64,000 bases of DNA from an uncultured Bacteroidota bacterium. GTDB lineage: Bacteria; Bacteroidota; Bacteroidia; Bacteroidales; VadinHA17. The DNA lies in contig CAIJYD010000052.1 in the NCBI GenBank assembly GCA_903824785.1, positions 1-64,000 on the forward strand. Reading direction: 5' to 3'. This document shows, one piece after another, positions 53,864 through 61,079 of the stretch. The translations under genes were made by a program, and so were the position numbers. Every line of letters begins with the position of its first letter. Position 1 is the stretch's first letter. Under the pieces are notes generated by a model that was not told the DNA's origin, searched no databases, and saw only the letters and a list, made by a program, of their open reading frames with translations.

Positions 53864-55258
53864 ATGGAAAGAAAAGATAAGATAACAATCCTTATCCTTG
53901 ATGATGAAAAACAGTTTACTGAAGAATTGAGCGATTTTTTCCAGGGTTCAGATTATGAGTCGTTTGAAGCCAATACAGCCGAAGTTGCAAGAAAAATTCT
54001 TGTCGAAAACAAGATTGATCTGCTGATACTTGATGTACGTTTGCCGGGTGTTAACGGACTGGATATCCTTAAAGAGGTAAAGGTTTTGTTCCCTGATATG
54101 GAAGTTATCATCATTTCGGCTCATGGCGATATGGATACTGTTATCAAGGCAATGCGGCTCGGGGCTTTTGATTATTTGCGTAAACCATTCAGATTTATCG
54201 ACATCCAGATTGCTATTGAGCGTACCCAGAAATATCTTCAGCTTCAGCGTAAACTGAAGCAGATGGAAGAAAAAAATTCCCTGATCTCAAAAAATCTGGA
54301 GGAGAGGATCGATCGTCAGTTTATTGGTGTCAGCCCTCAGATCCTTGACGTATTTGAACAAGCTGTTACCTCCGCAAATTACCCTGATGCAAACGTGCTT
54401 ATTACCGGTGAGAGCGGAACCGGGAAAGAAAATATTGCCCGAATCATTCACTATTCAAGCGTGAGGAAAGATCATATTTTCTGTGCAGTAAACAGCAGTG
54501 CAATAACCGAAACACTTCTGGAAAGTGAATTCTTTGGTCACAAAAAAGGATCGTTTACAGGAGCCATTAGCGACAAGATGGGATTCTTTGAAGTTTGTAA
54601 TCAGGGAACCTTATTTCTCGATGAAATTGCCGATATGCCTTTTAATCTCCAGGCAAAGATTCTGCGTGCCACCGAAGAGAAGGTAATTACCAGAGTGGGC
54701 GATACAACACAGATTAAAACCGACTTCAGGATTATATCCGCTACAAATCACGATATTGATAAAAGGGTGGAGAAGAAAAAATTCAGGCTCGACCTCCTTC
54801 ACAGGCTCAATACTCTTCATATCCATATTCCTGCTCTGCGCGAAAGACCGGAAGATATTAAACCTCTCCTGACCCATTTTGTTGATAATTATGCCACAAA
54901 ATTCAATAAACCGAATATACATGTTTCAGCAGAGGTCTTTAGTGAGCTGTTGAAATATGATTTTCCCGGAAATGTCAGGGAGCTGAGAAATATGGCAGAA
55001 CGGGCCATTATCCTCTGCAAAGGTACTATCCTCAGGATATCTGATTTTCCTGTCAGGCAGCAAAAAGCACTTGTTCCTGTAGTGCAATCAGTTCATGTGG
55101 ATCTAAAAGCCAATGAAATTAAAATGATCCGTAAAGCGCTTCAGGACAGTAAGTTCAATCAAAAAACAGCCGCAGGATTACTGGGGATAACACGCGATGC
55201 CCTTATGCGGAAAATGAAGAAATTTGGTATTACCGTTAGCAAGGGTGAGGAGGAATAG
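53864..55258 (+). CDS. NtrC-family sigma-54-dependent response regulator
   Basis: This 464-residue transcription activator has a receiver domain with phospho-acceptor Asp57 (LLILDVRLPGVNG), an AAA+ domain with Walker A GESGTGKENIA, the sigma-54 contact loop GSFTGA (in KKGSFTGAISDK), Walker B GTLFLDEIADMP, and a C-terminal Fis-type helix-turn-helix (NQKTAAGLLGITRDALMRKM). It activates RNA polymerase holding RpoN. It lies 2 bp after the 51447 kinase. A terminator follows directly, and a sigma-54-like promoter lies 164 bp downstream of its stop, so that neighbour is a plausible target. Confidence 0.95.
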   Translation: MERKDKITILILDDEKQFTEELSDFFQGSDYESFEANTAEVARKILVENKIDLLILDVRLPGVNGLDILKEVKVLFPDMEVIIISAHGDMDTVIKAMRLGAFDYLRKPFRFIDIQIAIERTQKYLQLQRKLKQMEEKNSLISKNLEERIDRQFIGVSPQILDVFEQAVTSANYPDANVLITGESGTGKENIARIIHYSSVRKDHIFCAVNSSAITETLLESEFFGHKKGSFTGAISDKMGFFEVCNQGTLFLDEIADMPFNLQAKILRATEEKVITRVGDTTQIKTDFRIISATNHDIDKRVEKKKFRLDLLHRLNTLHIHIPALRERPEDIKPLLTHFVDNYATKFNKPNIHVSAEVFSELLKYDFPGNVRELRNMAERAIILCKGTILRISDFPVRQQKALVPVVQSVHVDLKANEIKMIRKALQDSKFNQKTAAGLLGITRDALMRKMKKFGITVSKGEEE

Positions 55259-55266
55259 TTCATTAT

Positions 55267-55285
55267 CGCACAAGTGTGCGTTTTT
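55267..55285 (+). terminator. Terminator of the signalling operon
   Basis: CGCAC (55267-55271) pairs with GTGCG (55276-55280) around a 4-nt loop, followed by five T. It starts 9 bp after the stop codon of the NtrC-like gene. Confidence 0.75.
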
Positions 55286-55327
55286 ATCAGATTAATTCAA
55301 ATAATTCTCAGAAATCTTTTCTGACCG

Positions 55328-55348
55328 AACTTTTTTCATTAAGAAGTT
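55328..55348. promoter_or_regulatory. Candidate activator-binding inverted repeat
   Basis: AACTTTTT (55328-55335) and AAGAAGTT (55341-55348) form an inverted repeat with one mismatch and a 5-nt centre, about 75-95 bp upstream of the sigma-54-like promoter. That is a typical enhancer distance. The sequence is AT-rich, so chance is possible. Confidence 0.3.
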
Positions 55349-55421
55349 TCATTTTTTTTATAGCTATGGCTTAAGCTTTTAACAAGGCTTTTCAGGCTGT
55401 TTCTTCTAATCTTGTATTTTG

Positions 55422-55437
55422 TGGCACGCCCTTTGGT
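55422..55437 (+). promoter_or_regulatory. Sigma-54-like promoter (-24/-12)
   Basis: TGGCACGCCCTTTGGT matches the consensus TGGCACG-N4-TTGCA in the whole -24 half and at TTG of the -12 half; the -12 element reads GG instead of GC. It lies in a 396-bp spacer directly after a sigma-54 activator gene and 218 bp before the next gene on the same strand. Confidence 0.45.
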
Positions 55438-55654
55438 TAATCTTTTCTGTAGAGATTATAATATTTTAAAATTAACAAACCTCCCCTTACGAAAAGGAAA
55501 CCGATAATTTGCTACTACAGTTCTCAAATAAAATAATGAAATACATTTTTAAAATCATTGTTGCCTTCGTTGCACCAGGCGACATGATCTACACCCTGAA
55601 ACCTTTTTAATGATGGTTGTATGTCGTTCTGGTACTAACTTAAAATCAAGACAA

Positions 55655-56215
55655 ATGAATAAGAAAATTGTAATGCTTCCATTCTTTGCTCTGTTTTTTT
55701 CAATCTGCTCTGCACCCGATTTGTCCGATATTGTCTGGAAAACAAATGAGAAATTCGCCCTCTCAGAAATAAAAAGATGGGTTTGGGAAAAAGAGTTTGC
55801 CCGCTGGAAAAATGACCTCGGTTTTAAAGAATCGAGCGGAGACTGGACCATCTATAACAGAAACGGCTGTATCGGTACCTACCAGTTCCGTATTGCTACT
55901 ATTGAACATCTAGGCTATAAAGGAATAACATTTGAAAAATTTAAATCCAATCCTGAGATATTTCCACCGGAATTGCAGGAGGAGGTTTTCAGAGCACTTA
56001 TCAAAAAAAATGCACACGACCTGAAAAAGTTTGAAAAATATATTGGACTAACCGTAAAAGGAGTCTTGATTACCCGTTCCGGACTTCTTGCAGCTGCCCA
56101 TCTCGGAGGTATAATCGGTGTGAAATCATTCCTCCTTTTGGATAAGAATGTTATGGATATGAATGGCACATCAGTCAGAGACTACCTCATCAAATTCCAG
56201 GGTTATGATATTTAA
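55655..56215 (+). CDS. Secreted lysozyme-like protein (putative)
   Basis: This protein of 186 residues from the chosen start has a signal peptide (MNKKIVMLPFFALFFSICSA). The mature part carries LGFKESSGDWTIYNRNGCIGTYQF followed by helices and LLAAAHLGG, a pattern recalling transglycosylase/lysozyme-like domains, where a Glu in a KESSG-type context is catalytic and a Gly-x-Tyr-Gln-Phe strand follows. I would not claim activity without a structure search. I choose the ATG at 55655 because it begins a clean signal peptide; the frame is open 15 codons upstream. It lies alone, downstream of a sigma-54-like promoter. Confidence 0.7.
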   Translation: MNKKIVMLPFFALFFSICSAPDLSDIVWKTNEKFALSEIKRWVWEKEFARWKNDLGFKESSGDWTIYNRNGCIGTYQFRIATIEHLGYKGITFEKFKSNPEIFPPELQEEVFRALIKKNAHDLKKFEKYIGLTVKGVLITRSGLLAAAHLGGIIGVKSFLLLDKNVMDMNGTSVRDYLIKFQGYDI

Positions 56216-56257
56216 CGTGCACCACTTAAGAAATTTTCCTTCCTGCCAGACTCATAT

Positions 56258-56277
56258 AGTTTGGAGTGAGCTAAAGT
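56258..56277. repeat. Right arm of the 20-nt inverted repeat
   Basis: AGTTTGGAGTGAGCTAAAGT — 56258 is A in place of the first AG overlap — reads, as its reverse complement, the same as 43810-43829 over its 20 positions. It lies 43 bp after the stop of the lysozyme-like gene, inside the 381-bp repeat-rich spacer 56216-56596 that has no gene. Confidence 0.6.
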
Positions 56278-56306
56278 GCCTGAAGTTAAAAGGCAACAGG
56301 TTACAG

Positions 56307-56350
56307 GCTCCCGATAGCTCCCGATAGCTCCCGATAGCTCCCGGGACGGG
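56307..56350. repeat. Second copy of the GCTCCCGATA tandem repeat
   Basis: Three full units of GCTCCCGATA are followed by GCTCCCGGGACGGG, so the palindromic junction of the 22391 copy is shortened here. Both copies continue into GGGACGGGATG. Confidence 0.7.
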
Positions 56351-56413
56351 ATGGCTACCAGAAGAAATTATGCTAGGTGCGGCAAAAGTCCATATAGTCA
56401 ATAAAGTAGTCCG

Positions 56414-56444
56414 ACTTGCACGACCTGCACGACAATATTCTTCA
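56414..56444. repeat. Second copy of the ACTTGCACG repeat with its flank
   Basis: Two 9-bp units (56414-56431) are followed by ACAATATTCTTCA (56432-56444), the same flank as at 43766-43778, where five units are present. Confidence 0.65.
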
Positions 56445-56596
56445 CCTCACCCCCATCAAATTTTCCCTCTTTGTTTCCTTTTTGCTTCCTGTAATTATTT
56501 GCTATGTTTTATTTTATTTGTTTATTTTGAAATGAGTAACAATCCAACCGGGTTAAGGATAGACGGGTGGAATTGAAAAAGGTAAAAAATATTATT

Positions 56597-56977
56597 ATGA
56601 ATGGCCTTGCAATTTTAATAGCTGACGACGAACCGATGATTCTTCTCAATACATCTGAAACTCTTGAAAAATTCGGTTACAATATTCTGAAAGCTGTCAA
56701 CGGGAAAGAAGCACTTGATATAGCACTTGAAAAATTGCCTGATCTTATTTTGCTCGACTGGGGAATGCCGGTAATGGATGGGATGGAAGCTTTGATTAAA
56801 ATTAAAGCTGATCCCGCCACTAAACTGATCCCTGTTATTATTGTAACAGGTCAGATGACATCTGCCGAAAACCTCGCTGCTGCGATGAGTGCCGGTGCAG
56901 ACGACCTGATAAAAAAACCGTTCAGACGAAGCGACCTGCTGGATTGTATTTCTTCCGCGTTGAAACTGGTTGGTTAG
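56597..56977 (+). CDS. Single-domain response regulator (receiver)
   Basis: This stand-alone CheY-like receiver has about 126 residues. The acidic pocket is in ILIADDEPMIL, the phospho-acceptor Asp in LILLDWGMPVMDG, the conserved Thr in VIIVTGQMTSAE and the Lys in DLIKKPFRRSDL. It has no output domain, so it works by protein contact or as a phosphate sink. I start at MNGLAILIADDEP; the frame is open ten codons upstream. It is separated from the kinase cluster by about 1.3 kb of mostly repeat sequence and one gene, yet is a possible target of its orphan kinases. Confidence 0.9.
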   Translation: MNGLAILIADDEPMILLNTSETLEKFGYNILKAVNGKEALDIALEKLPDLILLDWGMPVMDGMEALIKIKADPATKLIPVIIVTGQMTSAENLAAAMSAGADDLIKKPFRRSDLLDCISSALKLVG

Positions 56978-57121
56978 CAACGATATACTATTGTCTTTTT
57001 CTACAATTCCTTTTAACACTGGTTTCTCCTGTTGGTTCTGATATCAATTAAACATTTTCTGATATTGTTTGTTAAACATTAGTAAATCAAATTATGATTA
57101 GTAAAATTGAATCATAAATAA

Positions 57122-57129
57122 TAATTTTG
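57122..57129 (+). promoter_or_regulatory. -7 box upstream of the 57162 lipoprotein
   Basis: TAATTTTG matches TAnnTTTG exactly, 32 bp before the ATG. No -33 element at correct spacing is seen. Confidence 0.45.
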
Positions 57130-57161
57130 TCAAATTAATTTAAACCAAAACAGATTAGAAT

Positions 57162-58229
57162 ATGAAATTTAGCAAACTTATCCTTCCGGCGGTACTGGCA
57201 TTAATACTCGGAATTGTTATCGTATCGTGCACAGGTAATACAGCACAAAAGAGTGCTAACACACCTGTAGAATACTTCAGGGCCCTTCAGTTCAGCGAAA
57301 CGCCTTACGATATTGAAAAGGGAACTCATCCCCTGACTGCCGACGAAGCAAAAACGATTAACAGTTACAAATTTACAAGAGATAATACAGGACGGCTTAT
57401 TTCGGTGGAATTTGTAAGGAATAATGTGCTCCTCGGATACTCTTCAATGGGTGGCGGTGCTGCAAAAATCACTTACGACTACACCGGAAATAAGCAGGTA
57501 AAACATTTTTTTGACAAGGATAATCAGCCGGTTGAAAATTCTGGCGTATTTGCATTCGATTATTCTCTGGACGCAAACGGCAATCGGACAGGTCTGATGT
57601 TTCTGGCAAAAAATGGCCAAATGATAGAGAACAGAAATAAAATTCATTCATGGACCTGGAGTATTCTTCCTGATGGTATGGTAAGAGAATTACGATACAA
57701 TCTTGCAGGTGTTGAGACTGTTATGAATCCATTCTGCCCGTTTTTTGAACTCAGGTTTTCCTATAATGAAAAAGGTTATGTAACAAGAATGGCAAATTAC
57801 AAAGCCGATACACTTTATAACTGTACAGCAGAGAATTGTGGTGATATCGGAGTTTCATATTTTACTTTTGTACCAAACGAAAAAGGTGACCTTGAAAGCT
57901 TTTCAGTTTTTAATGTATTCGGACAGATGTCTAACCTGTATGCAGGATGGTCAAAACGTATTAATAAGGTTGATGAGAACGGCTATGTCGTAGAGACTGC
58001 TGTTTATGATCAGGATGATGAATATGTAAGTGGTAAAAATATTCCTGTTACTCAGAATGTTTATGATACTCATGGAGCACTTATTGAGGCTAAAAACATG
58101 GATAAGGATAGAAATCTTATAAACAGTCCGGATAACGGTGTTGCTATAACTGAATATAAATATGACGAACTTGGTAACCGTATTGAGACACTAAGGTTTG
58201 ATAAGGATAAAGTTGTGGTAAAACTTTAA
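57162..58229 (+). CDS. Lipoprotein of unknown function with wedge-type repeats
   Basis: This 355-residue lipoprotein (lipobox VIVSC, Cys near residue 23) has a mature part with several similar short units of the type D-x-N/K-G-x-L/R-x-x-x-x-F, for example RDNTGRLISVEFVRNN, DANGNRTGLMFLAKNGQM, NEKGDLESFSVFN and DELGNRIETLRFDKD. Similar strand repeats occur in MORN-like and YD/RHS-like proteins, and in the wide family of Bacteroidetes surface repeat proteins. I assign no function. It is followed after 18 bp by a tandem rhodanese lipoprotein, so they form an operon and may share a surface or periplasmic role. Confidence 0.75.
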   Translation: MKFSKLILPAVLALILGIVIVSCTGNTAQKSANTPVEYFRALQFSETPYDIEKGTHPLTADEAKTINSYKFTRDNTGRLISVEFVRNNVLLGYSSMGGGAAKITYDYTGNKQVKHFFDKDNQPVENSGVFAFDYSLDANGNRTGLMFLAKNGQMIENRNKIHSWTWSILPDGMVRELRYNLAGVETVMNPFCPFFELRFSYNEKGYVTRMANYKADTLYNCTAENCGDIGVSYFTFVPNEKGDLESFSVFNVFGQMSNLYAGWSKRINKVDENGYVVETAVYDQDDEYVSGKNIPVTQNVYDTHGALIEAKNMDKDRNLINSPDNGVAITEYKYDELGNRIETLRFDKDKVVVKL

Positions 58230-58247
58230 CCGAAACTGGATTTTTAT

Positions 58248-59294
58248 ATGAATAAACAAAACATTCCGGTATTCTTTATTAATCTTCTTTTCCTCCTTTT
58301 GATTGCCGGATGCACAGGGAATAAATCAGAAAAGAAGCAGGAGCAGGCAGCAGAACCAGTGGCTGAAGCTAAAACACCGGTCGTTGTCGGAAATGAGACT
58401 TCCTTACTGCTGAAAGATCTCGCAGATAATGGCGATTATGTTAACAGTCAGTCTTTCCCATCTCTTATTAAATCATCAATTGTTAATGAAAGTCTCGGTA
58501 AAAATATTCTTGTCATTGATCTCAGAACAGCTAAGCAATTTTCAGAGGGTCATATAAGAAGTGCAGTAAGTAAGAAGTTTGAGGAGTTGCCAGTCTATTT
58601 TGAAACCGGGATAAAACCATTCGAGCTTGACAAGATTATTCTTGTTTGTGAAGATGGGCAGGTTTCAAGTTACACCACTTGCCTGCTGCGACTTATGGGT
58701 TATGGTAATGTCTATTCAATGAGATGGGGAATGAGTGCATGGAATAATAAATATGCCCAGGCCGGATGGTTAAGCGGGATCTCCGGAAAATATGAAGGAA
58801 ACCTTGAAACAGGTGCTAACGAAAGACCATCATCCAAAGGGATGGCTGAACTTAATACCGGAATGAAAACCGGAGAAGAGATTGGGGCTGCAAGATTCAG
58901 TAAATTATTTCAGGAGGGTACAGGAAATATCCTGATTACAGCCGATGAAGTCTTCAGCGATCCACGTAAATATTATATTGTTAATCTTGAACGGAAAGAT
59001 AAATATGAAGATGGTCATATACCTGGTGCTATAAGATATAAACCGGAAGCTACTCTTGGATTTATTGATGAAATGGCCTCTGTTCCAACTGATAAGACGG
59101 TAGTTGTGTATTGTGGAACCGGACATAATTCCGGATTTGCAACAGCCTATCTGCGTCTGTTTGGTTATGATGCCCGTACATTGCGATATGGAAATAACGG
59201 CTTTATGCACGACAAGATGCTAAAACAAAAAACAGCATTATCGTGGCTGCCATTTTCTGCCGCAGATGTTAATGATTTTGTAGTTGTAAAATAA
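58248..59294 (+). CDS. Tandem rhodanese lipoprotein
   Basis: This 348-residue lipoprotein (lipobox LLIAGC) has two rhodanese domains. The first (about 80-185) has VIDLRTAKQFSEGHI and a loop VCEDGQVSSYTTC; the second (about 235-330) has IVNLERKDKYEDGHIPGAI and VYCGTGHNSGFATA. Both keep a cysteine at the active-site position, in contrast to the two single-domain proteins at 11268 and 59788. It therefore may bind sulfur as a persulfide and transfer it, at the outer or inner membrane. It is convergent with the second YeeE module, with 15 bp between the stops. Donor and acceptor are unknown. Confidence 0.88.
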   Translation: MNKQNIPVFFINLLFLLLIAGCTGNKSEKKQEQAAEPVAEAKTPVVVGNETSLLLKDLADNGDYVNSQSFPSLIKSSIVNESLGKNILVIDLRTAKQFSEGHIRSAVSKKFEELPVYFETGIKPFELDKIILVCEDGQVSSYTTCLLRLMGYGNVYSMRWGMSAWNNKYAQAGWLSGISGKYEGNLETGANERPSSKGMAELNTGMKTGEEIGAARFSKLFQEGTGNILITADEVFSDPRKYYIVNLERKDKYEDGHIPGAIRYKPEATLGFIDEMASVPTDKTVVVYCGTGHNSGFATAYLRLFGYDARTLRYGNNGFMHDKMLKQKTALSWLPFSAADVNDFVVVK

Positions 59295-59309
59295 TCCTTT
59301 TATATTTCA

Positions 59310-59777
59310 TCATAATTCCGGTCTGACTAATGTGTCGGGCCGGAATTTGTGTTTACCGGTCTCATTATCGGGGAAGCCGGTTAGGATAAAAATGTTTTTC
59401 AATCCCATCTGGCTCAGAACCATCCAGATTCTTGCCGATACAGCAGGATCCTCTGAAAACAGGAGCACAGCTCCATCGTGTTTCCTGATAATTTCAATAT
59501 TCCTTTTATCTAAAATCTCTCCTTCAGGAAGATAAAGGAATTCCGCACCCTGATCTTTAATAATATCCGCTTTGCCATTCAGGCAGACAATAAGTTTTTT
59601 TCCTGAAACAGTGTCTCTCTTGTCAAGTGCAATAATATTTGACCCCGAGAGGGAAGGCCCGGCCCATTTTTTCGCATCATTTTTAAAATAGCCGGTACCA
59701 AACGACCTGAAAAGAACCAGGATCAGAATTGGAATTACTACTGCAAGTACTGCTTTGTATCTCTTTATCAGGTTCAT
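59310..59777 (-). CDS. Membrane-anchored degenerate rhodanese-like protein
   Basis: This 155-residue protein has an N-terminal transmembrane segment (AVLAVVIPILILVLFRSFG) and a domain with the rhodanese pattern: NIIALDKRD at the start and GAVLLFSEDPAVSARIWMVL in place of the active loop, with no cysteine there. The only cysteine is in LIVCLNG. It is the last gene of the minus-strand module YeeE-YeeE-rhodanese-fold, 10 bp after the preceding stop. I start it at MNLIKRYKA (59777); the frame is open upstream but would overlap the previous gene. It could be a structural partner of that protein. Confidence 0.7.
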   Translation of the reverse strand: MNLIKRYKAVLAVVIPILILVLFRSFGTGYFKNDAKKWAGPSLSGSNIIALDKRDTVSGKKLIVCLNGKADIIKDQGAEFLYLPEGEILDKRNIEIIRKHDGAVLLFSEDPAVSARIWMVLSQMGLKNIFILTGFPDNETGKHKFRPDTLVRPEL

Positions 59778-59787
59778 AATATCTTCT

Positions 59788-60399
59788 TTATTCGCATCCT
59801 CCGTCAAGTTTTTTGGAGGCGCTGTGTTTCGATTCAATAAATTTCAGTTTCAGACTGTCAGGAAGGCTGTTTAGTTCAGTAAACATCTTTCCGGCTCTGC
59901 TTCTGGTTTCAAAAAGGGCATTCTCCCTGGCAGAGATTTTTTCACCTGAGAACCGGCTGTTCATTACAGTATTGAACCACTCATTAAGACCACCTTTCAT
60001 GACATAAATATTCTTATAATTCATCCCTTTGGCAATTACCAGGGCATAGTTTGAATCGAAATCACCGTTGGAGTAGAGGATATTCATTGTATTTCCGCCT
60101 TTCAGAAAATTACCCTGATCGGCATTCAGAAATTCGCTGTAAGGAACATTAATTGAACCTGGAATATTAAAAGCCATATATTCCTTAGCCGGTCTGAGAT
60201 CAATTATCTGAACAGTAGTGTCTTCCGATGCAACAAACCTTGCAACCTGATCTGCACTTAAGTATGTTTTTCCATCAAGGATCTCAGGAAGCAATTTATG
60301 AGGTTTAACTGTAAACGATCGGTTAGCAGAGAAAGGCAGAAATGCCAGAATAAACCCAAGACTTAAAAGAATTATTGAAAATTTTTCTCTCATATTCAT
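59788..60399 (-). CDS. Exported rhodanese-fold protein with C-terminal Gly-Gly-Cys tail (paralogue)
   Basis: This 203-residue paralogue of the 11268 protein has an N-terminal signal or anchor (FSIILLSLGFILAFLPFSA) and a rhodanese fold (IIDLRPAKEYMAFNIPGSIN, KGGLNEWFNTV). The active loop reads LYSNGDFDSNYA, so the catalytic cysteine is again missing. The only cysteine in the chain is at residue 202, one before the end, in DGGCE. The tail before it is polar and basic (KHSASKKL). Sharing a single C-terminal Gly-Gly-Cys while the rest has diverged suggests selection on that cysteine. It lies 12 bp after the YeeE half and 10 bp before the membrane-anchored degenerate rhodanese. Confidence 0.8.
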   Translation of the reverse strand: MNMREKFSIILLSLGFILAFLPFSANRSFTVKPHKLLPEILDGKTYLSADQVARFVASEDTTVQIIDLRPAKEYMAFNIPGSINVPYSEFLNADQGNFLKGGNTMNILYSNGDFDSNYALVIAKGMNYKNIYVMKGGLNEWFNTVMNSRFSGEKISARENALFETRSRAGKMFTELNSLPDSLKLKFIESKHSASKKLDGGCE

Positions 60400-60411
60400 A
60401 TTTTCAGGTTA

Positions 60412-61014
60412 TTAGAGTTCATTTGTTATTTCAGGTCGTGCAAATCTTTTTTCTGCAGCTTCGGCGATGGCGAACATTACCACGGCAGCGATGATAAGGA
60501 GAAAAATAAATACTCCGGGAGAAATCCCAAGAATATCATTAATCTTAACAGGTCCTTTATATGAACTGTTAGCCAGCTTTTCTACCATCGGATATGTTTC
60601 GGCAAAAAGGAAAGCACCTGTCAGTCCGCCGGCAAAAAATACCATGGCATCAATCTTCCCTATCGAAAGTGCACAAAGTCCTGTTCCGGGACAAAATCCA
60701 CCCATAATAAAACCGGCCCCCATAATAATGCCTCCTACAATTGAAGAGGTAACATAGAACTCGTTTACAAATACCTGATTCAGATTGAGGAGCCCGAAGA
60801 AGCTCAGGAGCTGCGAACCGATAAGAGCTACAATTGCGGCTGTGAAAAATACTTTTATAACAGTTGTATCATATCCGTAGAACATACCTGCCAGTTTGCG
60901 GCTCGAAGAGAATCCGGCCTGCTCAAGCGCGAAGCCGAAACCAATGCCAATCAGCAGGGCTATAAGAAAATCGAGCCATTCGGGCATTGAAATTAAAGAT
61001 GTCAGAGGTCCCAT
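60412..61014 (-). CDS. YeeE/YedE family sulfur transporter, C-terminal-half type (second copy)
   Basis: This 200-residue half-transporter is paralogous to 10638-11228. The shared motifs are GFGFALEQAGFSSSRKLAG and GGFCPGTGLCALSIGK, with both cysteines kept. There are about five transmembrane segments. It lies 65 bp after the N-terminal half (61080) and 12 bp before the rhodanese-fold gene on the same strand. The same three-gene order as in the first copy shows that this is a conserved functional unit. Substrate (thiosulfate or another sulfur anion) is inferred from TsuA-like relatives. Confidence 0.87.
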   Translation of the reverse strand: MGPLTSLISMPEWLDFLIALLIGIGFGFALEQAGFSSSRKLAGMFYGYDTTVIKVFFTAAIVALIGSQLLSFFGLLNLNQVFVNEFYVTSSIVGGIIMGAGFIMGGFCPGTGLCALSIGKIDAMVFFAGGLTGAFLFAETYPMVEKLANSSYKGPVKINDILGISPGVFIFLLIIAAVVMFAIAEAAEKRFARPEITNEL

Positions 61015-61079
61015 TTTTTTTCTGTTTGATTATTTTTAAACTGTAATGGTTCTATAGTGTTATTTTGTTCTGCTTCCTG

